Notes under the pieces: generated by a model
Seen by the model: only the letters and a program-made list of their open reading frames with translations
The model's database searches: none
What the model was told of the DNA's origin: nothing
Made by a program: the position numbers and the translations under genes
Assembly: GCA_003244015.1 (NCBI GenBank)
Contig: QHBR01000374.1
Location: forward strand, 1 to 33,490
Source: Hyphomicrobiales bacterium
GTDB taxonomy: Bacteria; Pseudomonadota; Alphaproteobacteria; Rhizobiales; Beijerinckiaceae
Length of the DNA stretch: 33,490 nt
Direction: 5' to 3'
Shown: in pieces, positions 1 through 8,478 of the stretch
Layout: every line of letters begins with the position of its first letter
Numbering within the stretch: the stretch's first letter is position 1

Positions 1-3
1 TAT

Positions 4-636
4 GTGAGGTGTCGCGAGCAAATCGGGCGAGAGGCCAGCCCCACCGCCTGTGTGATCGATAGCGGGACGCGTGAAAAGCGGCGAAAAAGGGGGGCCTGCA
101 GTGACCCCCACGGCGGAGCCTGTCCTTGGGCCGGTCGAAGACCGGACCCGAGGGATGCGGGCAAAAAAATCAACGGCAAGAAGCGGCACATTCTCGTCGA
201 TACTTTAGGCCTTTTGCTTCATGCCCTCGTGCATCCGGCGGATATTCAAGACCGCGACGGCGGCGTGTTGGTTTTGTCGACCTTGTTTGGCATGTGCCCA
301 TTTCTCGAAACACTCTTTGCCGATGGCGGCTACCAAGGGCAGGCTTTTCGAAAGGCGGCTGCCAAGGAGTTGCCACACCTCAAAATCGAAATTGTGAAGA
401 GATCGGATCATGCCAAAGGCTGCGCGGTTTTACCGCGGCGCTGGGTCGTCGAACGCACCTTTGCCTGCTCTCCGTTAGCCACTCCATCAAACTTTGTTTG
501 ATGGAGCCTCTGGCTCACTTCGCTCAACCGCTGTCGGCGCCTGGCCAAGGATTTTGAAAATCTCACCCGCAATGCCCTGGCATTCTTGCGTCTCGCTTCG
601 ACCCGCCTCATGCTCAGAAAACTTTGTAATCAATAA
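4..636 (+). pseudogene. IS5-family transposase remnant, interrupted by an in-frame stop (TGA 499-501)
   Basis: DAGKKINGKKRHILVDTLGLLL ... LFADGGYQG ... RRWVVERTFA is typical IS5-type DDE transposase; after the TGA the same frame continues LNRCRRLAKDFENLTRNALAFLRLASTRLMLRKLCNQ* to 636, the typical C-terminus. Confidence 0.85.
482..506. repeat. Perfect inverted repeat CTCCATCAAAC-TTT-GTTTGATGGAG inside the IS5 transposase
   Basis: 11-bp perfect arms around a TTT loop, within a ~54-nt segment (about 468-521) absent from the expected A-W-L-N-R-C-R-R transposase reading. Confidence 0.8.
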
Positions 637-913
637 TCAACTTTCCGGACCGACTCTGACAAATTTTCGACGACATGCGAAATTCTCGAAATCGGCCCGG
701 AAACGGCAATCCACTAGCATGAAAATGGCGATCGCTGGCGTGCGGATGGCGAAGGCGGGCGCCAGCCATTCGGACGGTGTTCAGGCTTTCAGATTGCCCA
801 ATCAGCCTGGCGACATCGCCGCCGCGCACCGAATGTTTCCACAACCTTTCTCCGCCGCTCAGTGACTGCGGCGTGATAAGCCAGGGCGAGCCAGACGATC
901 CGAGCTGGCGCCG

Positions 914-1225
914 TCATCGGTCGAGCGAATCCCAATGCGCGCGCAGCCCGGCGATTGTTTCCTGCAGATACTCGAAGCCGCGCGGGACGATGAGCAGGAA
1001 CATCTTGGCGTGGCCGAGCATCGCGGCAGCATGCGCGAACATTTCCGGTTGTTGCCCAATCTTGGCCCATGCCGACCCGCTTGCAGTCGCGCCATCCAAC
1101 GCCGTTGGCACCGGACCGCGGCGGATCGAAATGTCCGTAGCCGTGGCCTGGGAAGGTCCGGGGATCGCGCCCGGCAACTCCAACTCGGAAGGGACGTGCA
1201 GACCACTGATGAGATAGCTCGGCAT
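914..1225 (-). pseudogene. HPr kinase/serine kinase-like protein, N-terminal fragment
   Basis: MPSYLISGLHVPSELELPGAIPG...DISIRRGPVPTALDGATASGSAWAKIG resembles the N-terminus of HprK-like kinases found in lasso-type clusters; truncated, no Walker A region seen. Confidence 0.55.
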
Positions 1226-1344
1226 CGATACTCGCTTACACCTGATGCCGCTCGTTCATATCATGCGCGCAACCCGAATCGTAGCGGCGGGATTGCCGTT
1301 CGCATGCGGCGCGACAGCCGCAATCTTGTCCGCCAGCCCGGCCA

Positions 1345-1779
1345 TCAGCCGAACCGCGCAAGTGGCGTCACGCTGCCAATGCCGGCGGCGTCCACGACAA
1401 TGGTTCCGCCCGCTACCAGCCATGAATGAGCGGTCAGTTGGCCTTGCGCACTGAACTCCGCGCCCAGATCGAAGGACGAACCGCAGTCGCGCCGCGCCAG
1501 CATCGCCTTTGCCGCCATGCCTGCGGGAGGCACGCCGCGTTCCACGGCACATTGCGCGCCGCTGTTTTTACCGTCGTGCGCACCCCCAACAACAATGCCT
1601 CGTCGCAGGCGTCTGTCTCTGGCGCGCGCGAAAGCCCCGGCGCCATCAGACGAAAGGGAACCGTAAGGACGATCAGCCTGGCCAGAGCCAGCGCCAGGAT
1701 CGGCCTCGCAGACCCAAAGGCGGCCGGCGCTGCTCATGCCGAGAAACGTCCAAAGTTTACGCCGCAGCGGCATGGGCAA
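1345..1779 (-). pseudogene. Lasso peptide biosynthesis B2 protein (transglutaminase-like, Transglut_core3) with frameshifts
   Basis: Joining frames on the minus strand: LIVLTVPFRLMAPGLSRAPETDACDEALLLGVRTTVKTAARNVPWNAACLPQA / MAAKAMLARRDCGSSFDLGAEFSAQGQLTAHSWLVAGGTIVVDAAGIGSVTPLARFG; contains the VPW-x-x-x-CLPQA and H-x-W motifs of B2 proteins. Confidence 0.7.
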
Positions 1780-1920
1780 TGCCGTTGTCGACGAGTTCGT
1801 TGACGAACTTCAGCACCTCCGCTTCGCAGGTCTGCGCATCGACCTCGAACTCCTCGCACAGCCGCGCGCAGAGCCCGGTGATCGTCACGGGCAATCGGCG
1901 CAATCCCCTGAAATGGCCCT
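1757..1920 (-). pseudogene. PqqD-family (lasso B1/RRE-like) protein, C-terminal part
   Basis: LPVTITGLCARLCEEFEVDAQTCEAEVLKFVNELVDNGIAHAAAA fits the PqqD C-terminal helices; its end overlaps the B2 start, as in B1-B2 pairs. Confidence 0.6.
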
Positions 1921-2359
1921 TCTCCTCGTCCTTCTCCGCTGGCCCGCGGCGCCCGAGGCCGTGGCGCCGCGGCTTACAGCCCCAGCGGCGATCGATTGGC
2001 CGATGTTTCTCGCCCTGGTGCGCCGCCACCGCGTCGTCTCCCTGGTGGCGGCAACGCTTGCCAAAGCCGAAAGGGCTGGTGTCGAACTGGGCACGGAAGG
2101 GGCGGCCGCGGCCGAGACTCTGCGGCGGGATGCGCGCGCTCTGACGCTGGGCGATGCCCGCCTCCGCGACCAGCCTCATCAGCTCCACCGCCTCGGCGAT
2201 CTGGCTCAGCTTGCGCGCGAAGTCGCGGCGCTGAAACGCGAGCGGGATTGGCCGGCGTCGCGCATTTTCTACGGCGAGGTCCTTTCCTACCTGTTGCCCG
2301 ACCGGGCGATGCGCCTGACAAGAGCCATCGCCGGTAGAAACCCAATCTGCAAACACTGA
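1915..2359 (+). pseudogene. Nucleotidyltransferase family protein (NTP_transf_5-like), truncated
   Basis: LRWPAAPEAVAPRLTAPAAIDWPMFLALVRRHRVVSLVAATLAKAERAGVEL...AETLRRDARALTLGDARL matches the N-terminal pattern of this family; no intact catalytic region found. Confidence 0.55.
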
Positions 2360-2395
2360 TTGGCCGAATAATGTCAGCCGCAGCGCGCCGCCGGC

Positions 2396-2795
2396 TTGCC
2401 GCATCCGGCGGCCAAGAACTCGGCATGGCACCCGATGGACGCGAGAGTGACGGTTTTCGCCGCCGTCCCTTTCGTGACGCCATGGCCGATGTGCTGCCGG
2501 CGAAGGTGCGTTTGCGGCACCAGAAATATCAGCCATTTCCGGGCCACATCCTCGACCTGGCGGAAAGCAAGAACGAACTCCTCGCGCAAATCGATGCTTA
2601 TGGGCAAAACGAATGCGTGCGCAGCATGATCTTGCGCATCTACACCGGCTGGTCGAGGCATTTCCGTCACCAGAACGCGTGCGCGAGGAAATGCTCCAGG
2701 GCAACCAACCCGCCCGCAGCCGTGTCGCTGATCATGGCGGCGCACATCCTGAAGGCGGCCTATCTCGAACAGCACGGCGAGCCCGCTCCACATTT
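2396..2795 (+). pseudogene. Asparagine synthetase-like (lasso cyclase type) C-terminal fragment with frameshifts
   Basis: RDAMADVLPAKVRLRHQKYQPFPGHILDLAESKNELLAQIDAYGQNECVRSMI / DLAHLHRLVEAFPSPERVREEMLQGNQP / AVSLIMAAHILKAAYLEQHG across frames matches the C-terminal part of AsnB-like cyclases. Confidence 0.6.
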
Positions 2796-3109
2796 AAGCC
2801 GGCGCGCCCGCCTCCGCCATGGTCACGATCACGCTTAGCTAGACCACGCCAAGCATTGCCGCCGTGAAGGGCATTGGTCATGCGCCCTGCGCAAAACCGG
2901 CAATGAGGCCAAAAACCGGGACGCTCTGCTCGCCGCAATCGCCAGAGACCGCGGCGCATCCGCCTAACCCGCGGGAATGTCGCGGGTTCTCCCACGCCGG
3001 GTAATAATACTCGTGAGACCCGGCCGCCTGGCTGACGACGTGATCGAGCCGATTAGCCCTTCGCTCTGACGCAGGGCTAACTTGGACACCGCCCGCAGCT
3101 GGAGGACAC

Positions 3110-3766
3110 GGTCATGCTTTTGGTCTCTACCCATCCCTTACCGCGCACGGCCGGATGAACCCGTATTGGTCGGCAAGTTTGCGAGTTTCCGCCTTGTCTT
3201 GCCGGATGCCGATCCAGCGGCAACCGGTGACGGTAACGGGGCGGTCACCGTACATCACCCCGCTCATTCGATAATTGCGGCATCGTTTGCGGGGAAGCTA
3301 GATCAAGTCACTATCGAGGTAAGGTAGATCTGTCTCACGCCTCGTGGACGAGCTCGCCCAGCTCGGCGGCCTACGGGCCATCAAGGAGGCCATGACCATG
3401 CTTCGGGGCTATGGCCTTCGTTGTTGCCTGTTCTTGCAATCTCACGCGCAGCTCAAATCGCTCGATCCCTTAGACCACGAGGCCATCACCGAGAATTGCG
3501 GCGCCATCGTCACCTTCGGCCATACCAAGTTGGCGATGTCCCCGGCTCATTGCGGAACTTCTGGGCGATGTCTCCGCCGTGCCACTGTTTGGCATGACCT
3601 CCGAGCAAGTCGCGGTGCAGATCGACCGCTTTCTCACCAACAATCCCGGCCTGGAGGACCAGTTTGCAGAACTGTCACTTCCCAGCGTGCAGCGCCCGGC
3701 ACCCGTCTCGGCCGCGGCGCCAGCGACGGCGATGAAGCCGCTGCCGTTCAAGGGAAGAGGCGCTGA
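3110..3766 (+). pseudogene. TraG/VirD4-type conjugative coupling protein remnant
   Basis: DELAQLGGLRAIKEAMTMLRGYGLRCCLFLQSHAQLKSLDPLDHEAITENCGAIVTFGHTKLAMS, continuing after a frameshift as LFGMTSEQVAVQIDRFLTNNPGLEDQFAE; upstream DTVMLLVSTHPLP may be another piece. Confidence 0.7.
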
Positions 3767-3780
3767 TCGGAAAGGTGTTC

Positions 3781-6700
3781 TCAGACATCTACTTCTTCTG
3801 AACTCTGGAGCTTCCCCTGCCGCAGTGCGCGGACCTTCATCATCACGAAGAAGACGGGAACCAAAATCAGCACGTTGATCGTGGATGTGATCATGCCCCC
3901 GACAATTGGCGCCGCGATGGGTTTCATCACGTCCGACCCCACGCCGGTCTCCCACAGGATCGGCACAAGGCTCGCCAGAACAGCCGCCACGGTCATCAAT
4001 TTGGGCCGCAAGCGCTGAACGGCGCCTTCGATGGCGGCCTCCTCGATATCGGCGCGCTGCAGGGCGGACCCGGAGGCAAGCTTCAGGTCGAGCGCCTCGT
4101 GCAAATAAACGACCATCACGACGCCGGTCTCGACCGCGATTCCAAACAACGCGATGTAGCCAACCCAGACTGCAACGCTGAAGTTATAGCCAAGATACCA
4201 CTGGAGAAGCAGGCCTCCCGTCATCGCGTACAGCGTTGGAAATATCAGAATCAGTGCCTCGGTCACGGAACGGAACACCATGTACAGCAGCAGAAAGATC
4301 GTAAAAAAGACAATCGGCAGCATGATCTTCAGCCGCTCCTTGGCGCGCAGCTCGAATTCATATTCGCCGGACCACTTCAGGCTGTAGCCGGCCGGCAGTT
4401 GGAGCTTCTCATGGAGGAGTTTGTCGGCCCGGGAGACAAAGCCGCCGTAGTCCCGGGTGTTCAGATCCAGGTACACGTAGCCGGTGAGCGCCGCATCTTC
4501 GTCCCGAATCATCGAAGGCCCCTTCGAAAACGAAATCTTGGCGAGCTCGCCAAGCGGCACCTGCGCGTTCGAAGGCGTCGCAATCACCACCCGCTCGAGC
4601 TTTTGAATGTCGTCCCGAAAATCGGGGGCATAGCGGATGGAGATAGGATAGCGTTCACGGCCCTCGATGTTCTCGGCGATGTTCTCCCCGCCGATTCCGG
4701 AGGTGATCGCCCGCTGCACATCGCCCACGGTCAGTCCATAACGCGCCGCTTCCGCCCGGTTCACTTCCACGTTGACGTAGAATCCTTGCGCAACGCGCTC
4801 GGCAAAGATTGATCTCATCTCCGGCATTGCACCGAGAACCTGTTGAACTCTCGCGCCCAGTGCCTCAATGCCATCCAGACTCGGGCCTTGAATCTTGATG
4901 CCAACCGGGGTCTTGATTCCTGTAAGCTCCATGTCGAGACGATTTTCGATCGGCATGGTCCATGTGTTGGTTAACCCAGGGAACTGGAGTTTGGCATCCA
5001 TTTCCGAAATCAGCTTCTCGTGAGTCATCCCCGGGCGCCATTGGCTGCGGGGTTTGAGCTTCACCGTGGTGTCATACATGTCGAGGGGAGCATTATCGGT
5101 CGCGCTGTCAGAGCGGCCGATGGAGCCGAACACGGTTGCCACCTCGGGGAAGGAGCGAAGAATTTGGTCCTGCTGCTGCAACAGCTGCGTCGCCTGGCCA
5201 ATCGAGATTCCGGGGAGCGCTGTCGGCATGTACAGGGAAGCGCCCTCAAATAGCGGCGGCATGAACTGACTCCCCAGCTTGAAGGCAAGAGGAAACGTCA
5301 AGGCCAGGAAGACGAGATTGAGCAACACAGTGATCTTTGGAAATCGCAGGCAGAGTCTCAAGACGGGCAGGTAGAGCGCCTGCGTGACCCGCGAAACCGG
5401 ATTGCTCGATTCGGGGCGCAGCCGGCCGCGAATGAACAGAAGCATCAGAGACGGCACCAGGGTGATGGCAAGCAGCGACGAAAAGCCGACAGCCAGAGTT
5501 TTGGTCCAGGCCAGGGGCCGGAACATCCGTCCTTCTTGCGCTTCGAGCAAGAAGACGGGGAGGAACGAGACGACGATAATCAAGAGCGAGAAGAAGAGCG
5601 CCGGTCCGACCTGCTTCGCCGCATCCAGGAGGATTCGCCGTCTCTCGTCAAAAGAAATGCTGCGCGGACCTGATTTATCGCCGGTGCTCGGGTGCTGCGC
5701 TTCGGACAGGTGGCGGTAGCCGTTTTCCACCATCACGATCGCCGCGTCCACCAGAACCCCGATGGCCAGCGCCAGCCCGCCGAGAGACATGATGTTCGAG
5801 CTGACCTGCAGGTAGTACATCGGAATGAACGATGCGACCACGGCGATCGGCAGGGTCAAGATCGGAATGAGGGCCGAGCGGAAGTGAAAGAGGAAGACGA
5901 TGATCACCAGGCTGACAATGATCGCTTCCTCGATCAGGTCGCGCACGAGGGTATCGATCGACGCCTCGATTAGGCTAGATCGATCGTAACCAGAGACGAT
6001 CTCCACTCCCGGCGGTAGCGATCCGGAAATTTCGGCGAGTCTCTTCTTGACTCCGGAGATCACATTCAGAGCGTTCATTCCGTCGCGCATGACGACGATG
6101 CCCGCGACGGTCTCGCCCTCGCCGTTCCACTCCGCCACGCCGCGGCGGATATCCGGCCCGAACGCCACCGTTCCGAGGTCCCGGACCAGGACTGGCGTTC
6201 CATTCTTACTGGCGACGGCCACCATTTCCAGATCCGAGAGCGACCGCAGATAGCCCAAGCCCCGAACCATGTACTCGGCGCCTTGGAACTCAAGCAATCT
6301 CCCGCCAACCTCGTTTGTGCTGTCGCGGACCTTATCGATCACCGTCGAGAGGGGGATGTTATAGGCGCGGAGTTTGCCAGGATCCAACCGGAGCTGGTAC
6401 TGCTTGACAAAACCGCCGATGGTCGCAACTTCCGCCACCCCCGGAACCGTCTTAAGCTGATAGCGGAGGAACCAATCCTGGAGGCCGCGCAAATCGGCAA
6501 GGCTGTTGCGCTGGTTGTGATCCACGATCAGGTACTCATACACCCAGCCAGCGCCGGTCGCGTCGGGACCGATCACCGGGTGGACCGCGGCGGGAAGGCG
6601 TCCCCCAATCTGCTGGAGATATTCCAGCACACGCGAACGCGCCCAGTAGAGATCCGTGCCGTCCTCGAAAACAACGAACACGTAGGAATCGCCGAACATG

Positions 6701-6954
6701 GTCTGGGCGCGCACGGCCTTCACCCTCGGCGCGGCAAGCAGGGCGGTCACGATTGGGTAGGTAACCTGATCCTCGATGATATTCGGCGGTTCATTCCACG
6801 TCGTATGAATGATCACCTGCACGTCGGAGATATCGGGCAGAGCATCCAGAGGAATCCGGCGCAGAGACCAGATGCCGGCCAGCACCAGGAGAAGCGTTCC
6901 GGTGAAGACGAGGAAGCGATTGCGAGCGCACAAATCTATCCAGCGGGTGATCAT
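3781..6954 (-). CDS. cusA: CusA/CzcA-family heavy-metal efflux RND transporter, inner-membrane permease (1057 aa)
   Basis: Full-length ORF MITRWIDLCARNRFLVFTGTLLLVLAGIWSLRRIPLDALPDISDVQVIIHTTWNEPPNIIEDQVTYPI...; HME-RND hallmarks throughout. Confidence 0.95.
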   Translation of the reverse strand: MITRWIDLCARNRFLVFTGTLLLVLAGIWSLRRIPLDALPDISDVQVIIHTTWNEPPNIIEDQVTYPIVTALLAAPRVKAVRAQTMFGDSYVFVVFEDGTDLYWARSRVLEYLQQIGGRLPAAVHPVIGPDATGAGWVYEYLIVDHNQRNSLADLRGLQDWFLRYQLKTVPGVAEVATIGGFVKQYQLRLDPGKLRAYNIPLSTVIDKVRDSTNEVGGRLLEFQGAEYMVRGLGYLRSLSDLEMVAVASKNGTPVLVRDLGTVAFGPDIRRGVAEWNGEGETVAGIVVMRDGMNALNVISGVKKRLAEISGSLPPGVEIVSGYDRSSLIEASIDTLVRDLIEEAIIVSLVIIVFLFHFRSALIPILTLPIAVVASFIPMYYLQVSSNIMSLGGLALAIGVLVDAAIVMVENGYRHLSEAQHPSTGDKSGPRSISFDERRRILLDAAKQVGPALFFSLLIIVVSFLPVFLLEAQEGRMFRPLAWTKTLAVGFSSLLAITLVPSLMLLFIRGRLRPESSNPVSRVTQALYLPVLRLCLRFPKITVLLNLVFLALTFPLAFKLGSQFMPPLFEGASLYMPTALPGISIGQATQLLQQQDQILRSFPEVATVFGSIGRSDSATDNAPLDMYDTTVKLKPRSQWRPGMTHEKLISEMDAKLQFPGLTNTWTMPIENRLDMELTGIKTPVGIKIQGPSLDGIEALGARVQQVLGAMPEMRSIFAERVAQGFYVNVEVNRAEAARYGLTVGDVQRAITSGIGGENIAENIEGRERYPISIRYAPDFRDDIQKLERVVIATPSNAQVPLGELAKISFSKGPSMIRDEDAALTGYVYLDLNTRDYGGFVSRADKLLHEKLQLPAGYSLKWSGEYEFELRAKERLKIMLPIVFFTIFLLLYMVFRSVTEALILIFPTLYAMTGGLLLQWYLGYNFSVAVWVGYIALFGIAVETGVVMVVYLHEALDLKLASGSALQRADIEEAAIEGAVQRLRPKLMTVAAVLASLVPILWETGVGSDVMKPIAAPIVGGMITSTINVLILVPVFFVMMKVRALRQGKLQSSEEVDV

Positions 6955-8478
6955 TTACATGCCTCCTTCCACGGTCACGGAGAATTGTTTCTGGGCGATG
7001 GTCTGACCAGCCTTGGCTGCCAGGACGGTGACTTGCCAAGTCCCGCCCGTCTGCACCTCGCCCGGTCCCTCGTAGATGCCGCCGCCTTTTTCGCTGAGCG
7101 TGGCTACGTTACGCATGGCCGCCATGCCCATCGCGGCCATGGCGGCCATGAAGAACGTTACGGTTACCTGAGCACCTGTGATTGCCGCCCCGTCGGCGCC
7201 GGTGAGCTTGACGCGGAAATTGTTGCTTCCGCTGCGCGGAGGCGACGGAGTTGAGGAGTATTCCAGCGTTACCTGCGGGGCATTCATGGCTGCCGCCGCG
7301 CCCGCGCCGGGAGGCGGAGGCGCAAATGCCCCCATCGCCGCCTGGAGCTGGCTCTCCGAATCGAGCAGAAAATTGGCCGAGGTGGCGACGCGCTCGCCGG
7401 CTTTGAGGCCCTTCAACACGATGAAATCATCCCCGGCCCGGGCGCCGGTCTCAATATCCCGGGGCTCGAAGTATCCGTCCCCATGGTCCACAAATGCGAT
7501 CTGACGCGTGCCGGACCGATACATTCCGGAAGCTGGAATCACCAACTGGCGTCCCAAGGGCACGGCGAGGTGGACATTGGCGAACATTCCGAGCGAAAGC
7601 TTGATTTCCGGATTGGGAATCTCCAAGCGCACTTTGGCCGTGCGCGTTGCCATATCAACCTCCGGCCAAATGAAACTCACGCGAGCCGGGAAGGTCTGTC
7701 CGGGATAGGAGTCGACAGTGATCGATGCCGGATCTCCCACCTTCACCCGGCCAATATCGTTCTGGAAAACCTGAGCATGGACCCAGACGGTCGACAAGTC
7801 CGCCACCGAGTACAGCTTCATGCCCGGTTGCACATACATGTTCGGAAAGGCCTTCCTCTCGATGATGAAACCGGATGCCGGCGAGTCGATCTCGATCTCG
7901 CGCCGGATTTTCCCGCTCTTTTTCAGCCGGGCGATTTCCCGGTCCGGGATTTGCAGCCGCCTCAGTCGCTCGGCTGACGCATCGAGCAGCGACTGCCATC
8001 CGCCATGTTTCCCCGGACCGGTGCCTTGCGCCAAGAGCTCCTTGGCCACCAAATAGTCCTGCTCCGCCGTCACCAGCTCCGGGCTGTAGATGGTGAGCAC
8101 CGGCTGGCCCTGCCGCACCACTTTGTACATTGCGTTGGCGTATACCTTCTGAATCCAGCCCGCGAAGCGGACTTCCACGTCGGCAAGCCGCGTTTCGTCC
8201 GCCTCGACGTTTCCTACGGTGCGGATTTCATCGTCGACAGGCCGAAACTCCACGACGCCAGTCTTTACCCCGATGCTCTGCATCCGTTGCGGACTAAGCG
8301 TGACCGGCGCCAAGGTCGGTTCGGATGCCGATTTTCCATTGCCCGCCGGGGCCTCATTTTGTCCCTCCGCTTGCGCGACCGAGTAAGAGAAACCATGGCG
8401 TTGCTGGCCGTCGAACGGGAGGCCGGTGGCCGCTACTGCCGCGAGAATGGCGGCCGCGCGCGCGCGCGCGCAGCTCAC
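6955..8478 (-). CDS. cusB: CusB-type RND periplasmic adaptor with C-terminal YtkA/FixH-like domain (507 aa)
   Basis: GWIQKVYANAMYKVVRQGQPVLTIYSPELVTAEQDYLVAKELL and GMKLYSVADLSTVWVHAQVFQNDI are CusB-like; extra C-terminal FRVKLTGADGAAITGAQVTVTFFMAAM...GGTWQVTVLAAKAGQTIAQKQFSVTVEGGM. Confidence 0.9.
   Translation of the reverse strand: MSCARARAAAILAAVAATGLPFDGQQRHGFSYSVAQAEGQNEAPAGNGKSASEPTLAPVTLSPQRMQSIGVKTGVVEFRPVDDEIRTVGNVEADETRLADVEVRFAGWIQKVYANAMYKVVRQGQPVLTIYSPELVTAEQDYLVAKELLAQGTGPGKHGGWQSLLDASAERLRRLQIPDREIARLKKSGKIRREIEIDSPASGFIIERKAFPNMYVQPGMKLYSVADLSTVWVHAQVFQNDIGRVKVGDPASITVDSYPGQTFPARVSFIWPEVDMATRTAKVRLEIPNPEIKLSLGMFANVHLAVPLGRQLVIPASGMYRSGTRQIAFVDHGDGYFEPRDIETGARAGDDFIVLKGLKAGERVATSANFLLDSESQLQAAMGAFAPPPPGAGAAAAMNAPQVTLEYSSTPSPPRSGSNNFRVKLTGADGAAITGAQVTVTFFMAAMAAMGMAAMRNVATLSEKGGGIYEGPGEVQTGGTWQVTVLAAKAGQTIAQKQFSVTVEGGM

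Noticed and set aside
1757-2704. 315-aa minus-strand ORF taken as a single gene
   Set aside because: Only the last ~50 aa (PqqD-like) make sense; the rest is antisense to the nucleotidyltransferase and AsnB-like fragments.
6283-7254. 323-aa plus-strand ORF opposite cusA/cusB
   Set aside because: Antisense of two intact efflux genes.
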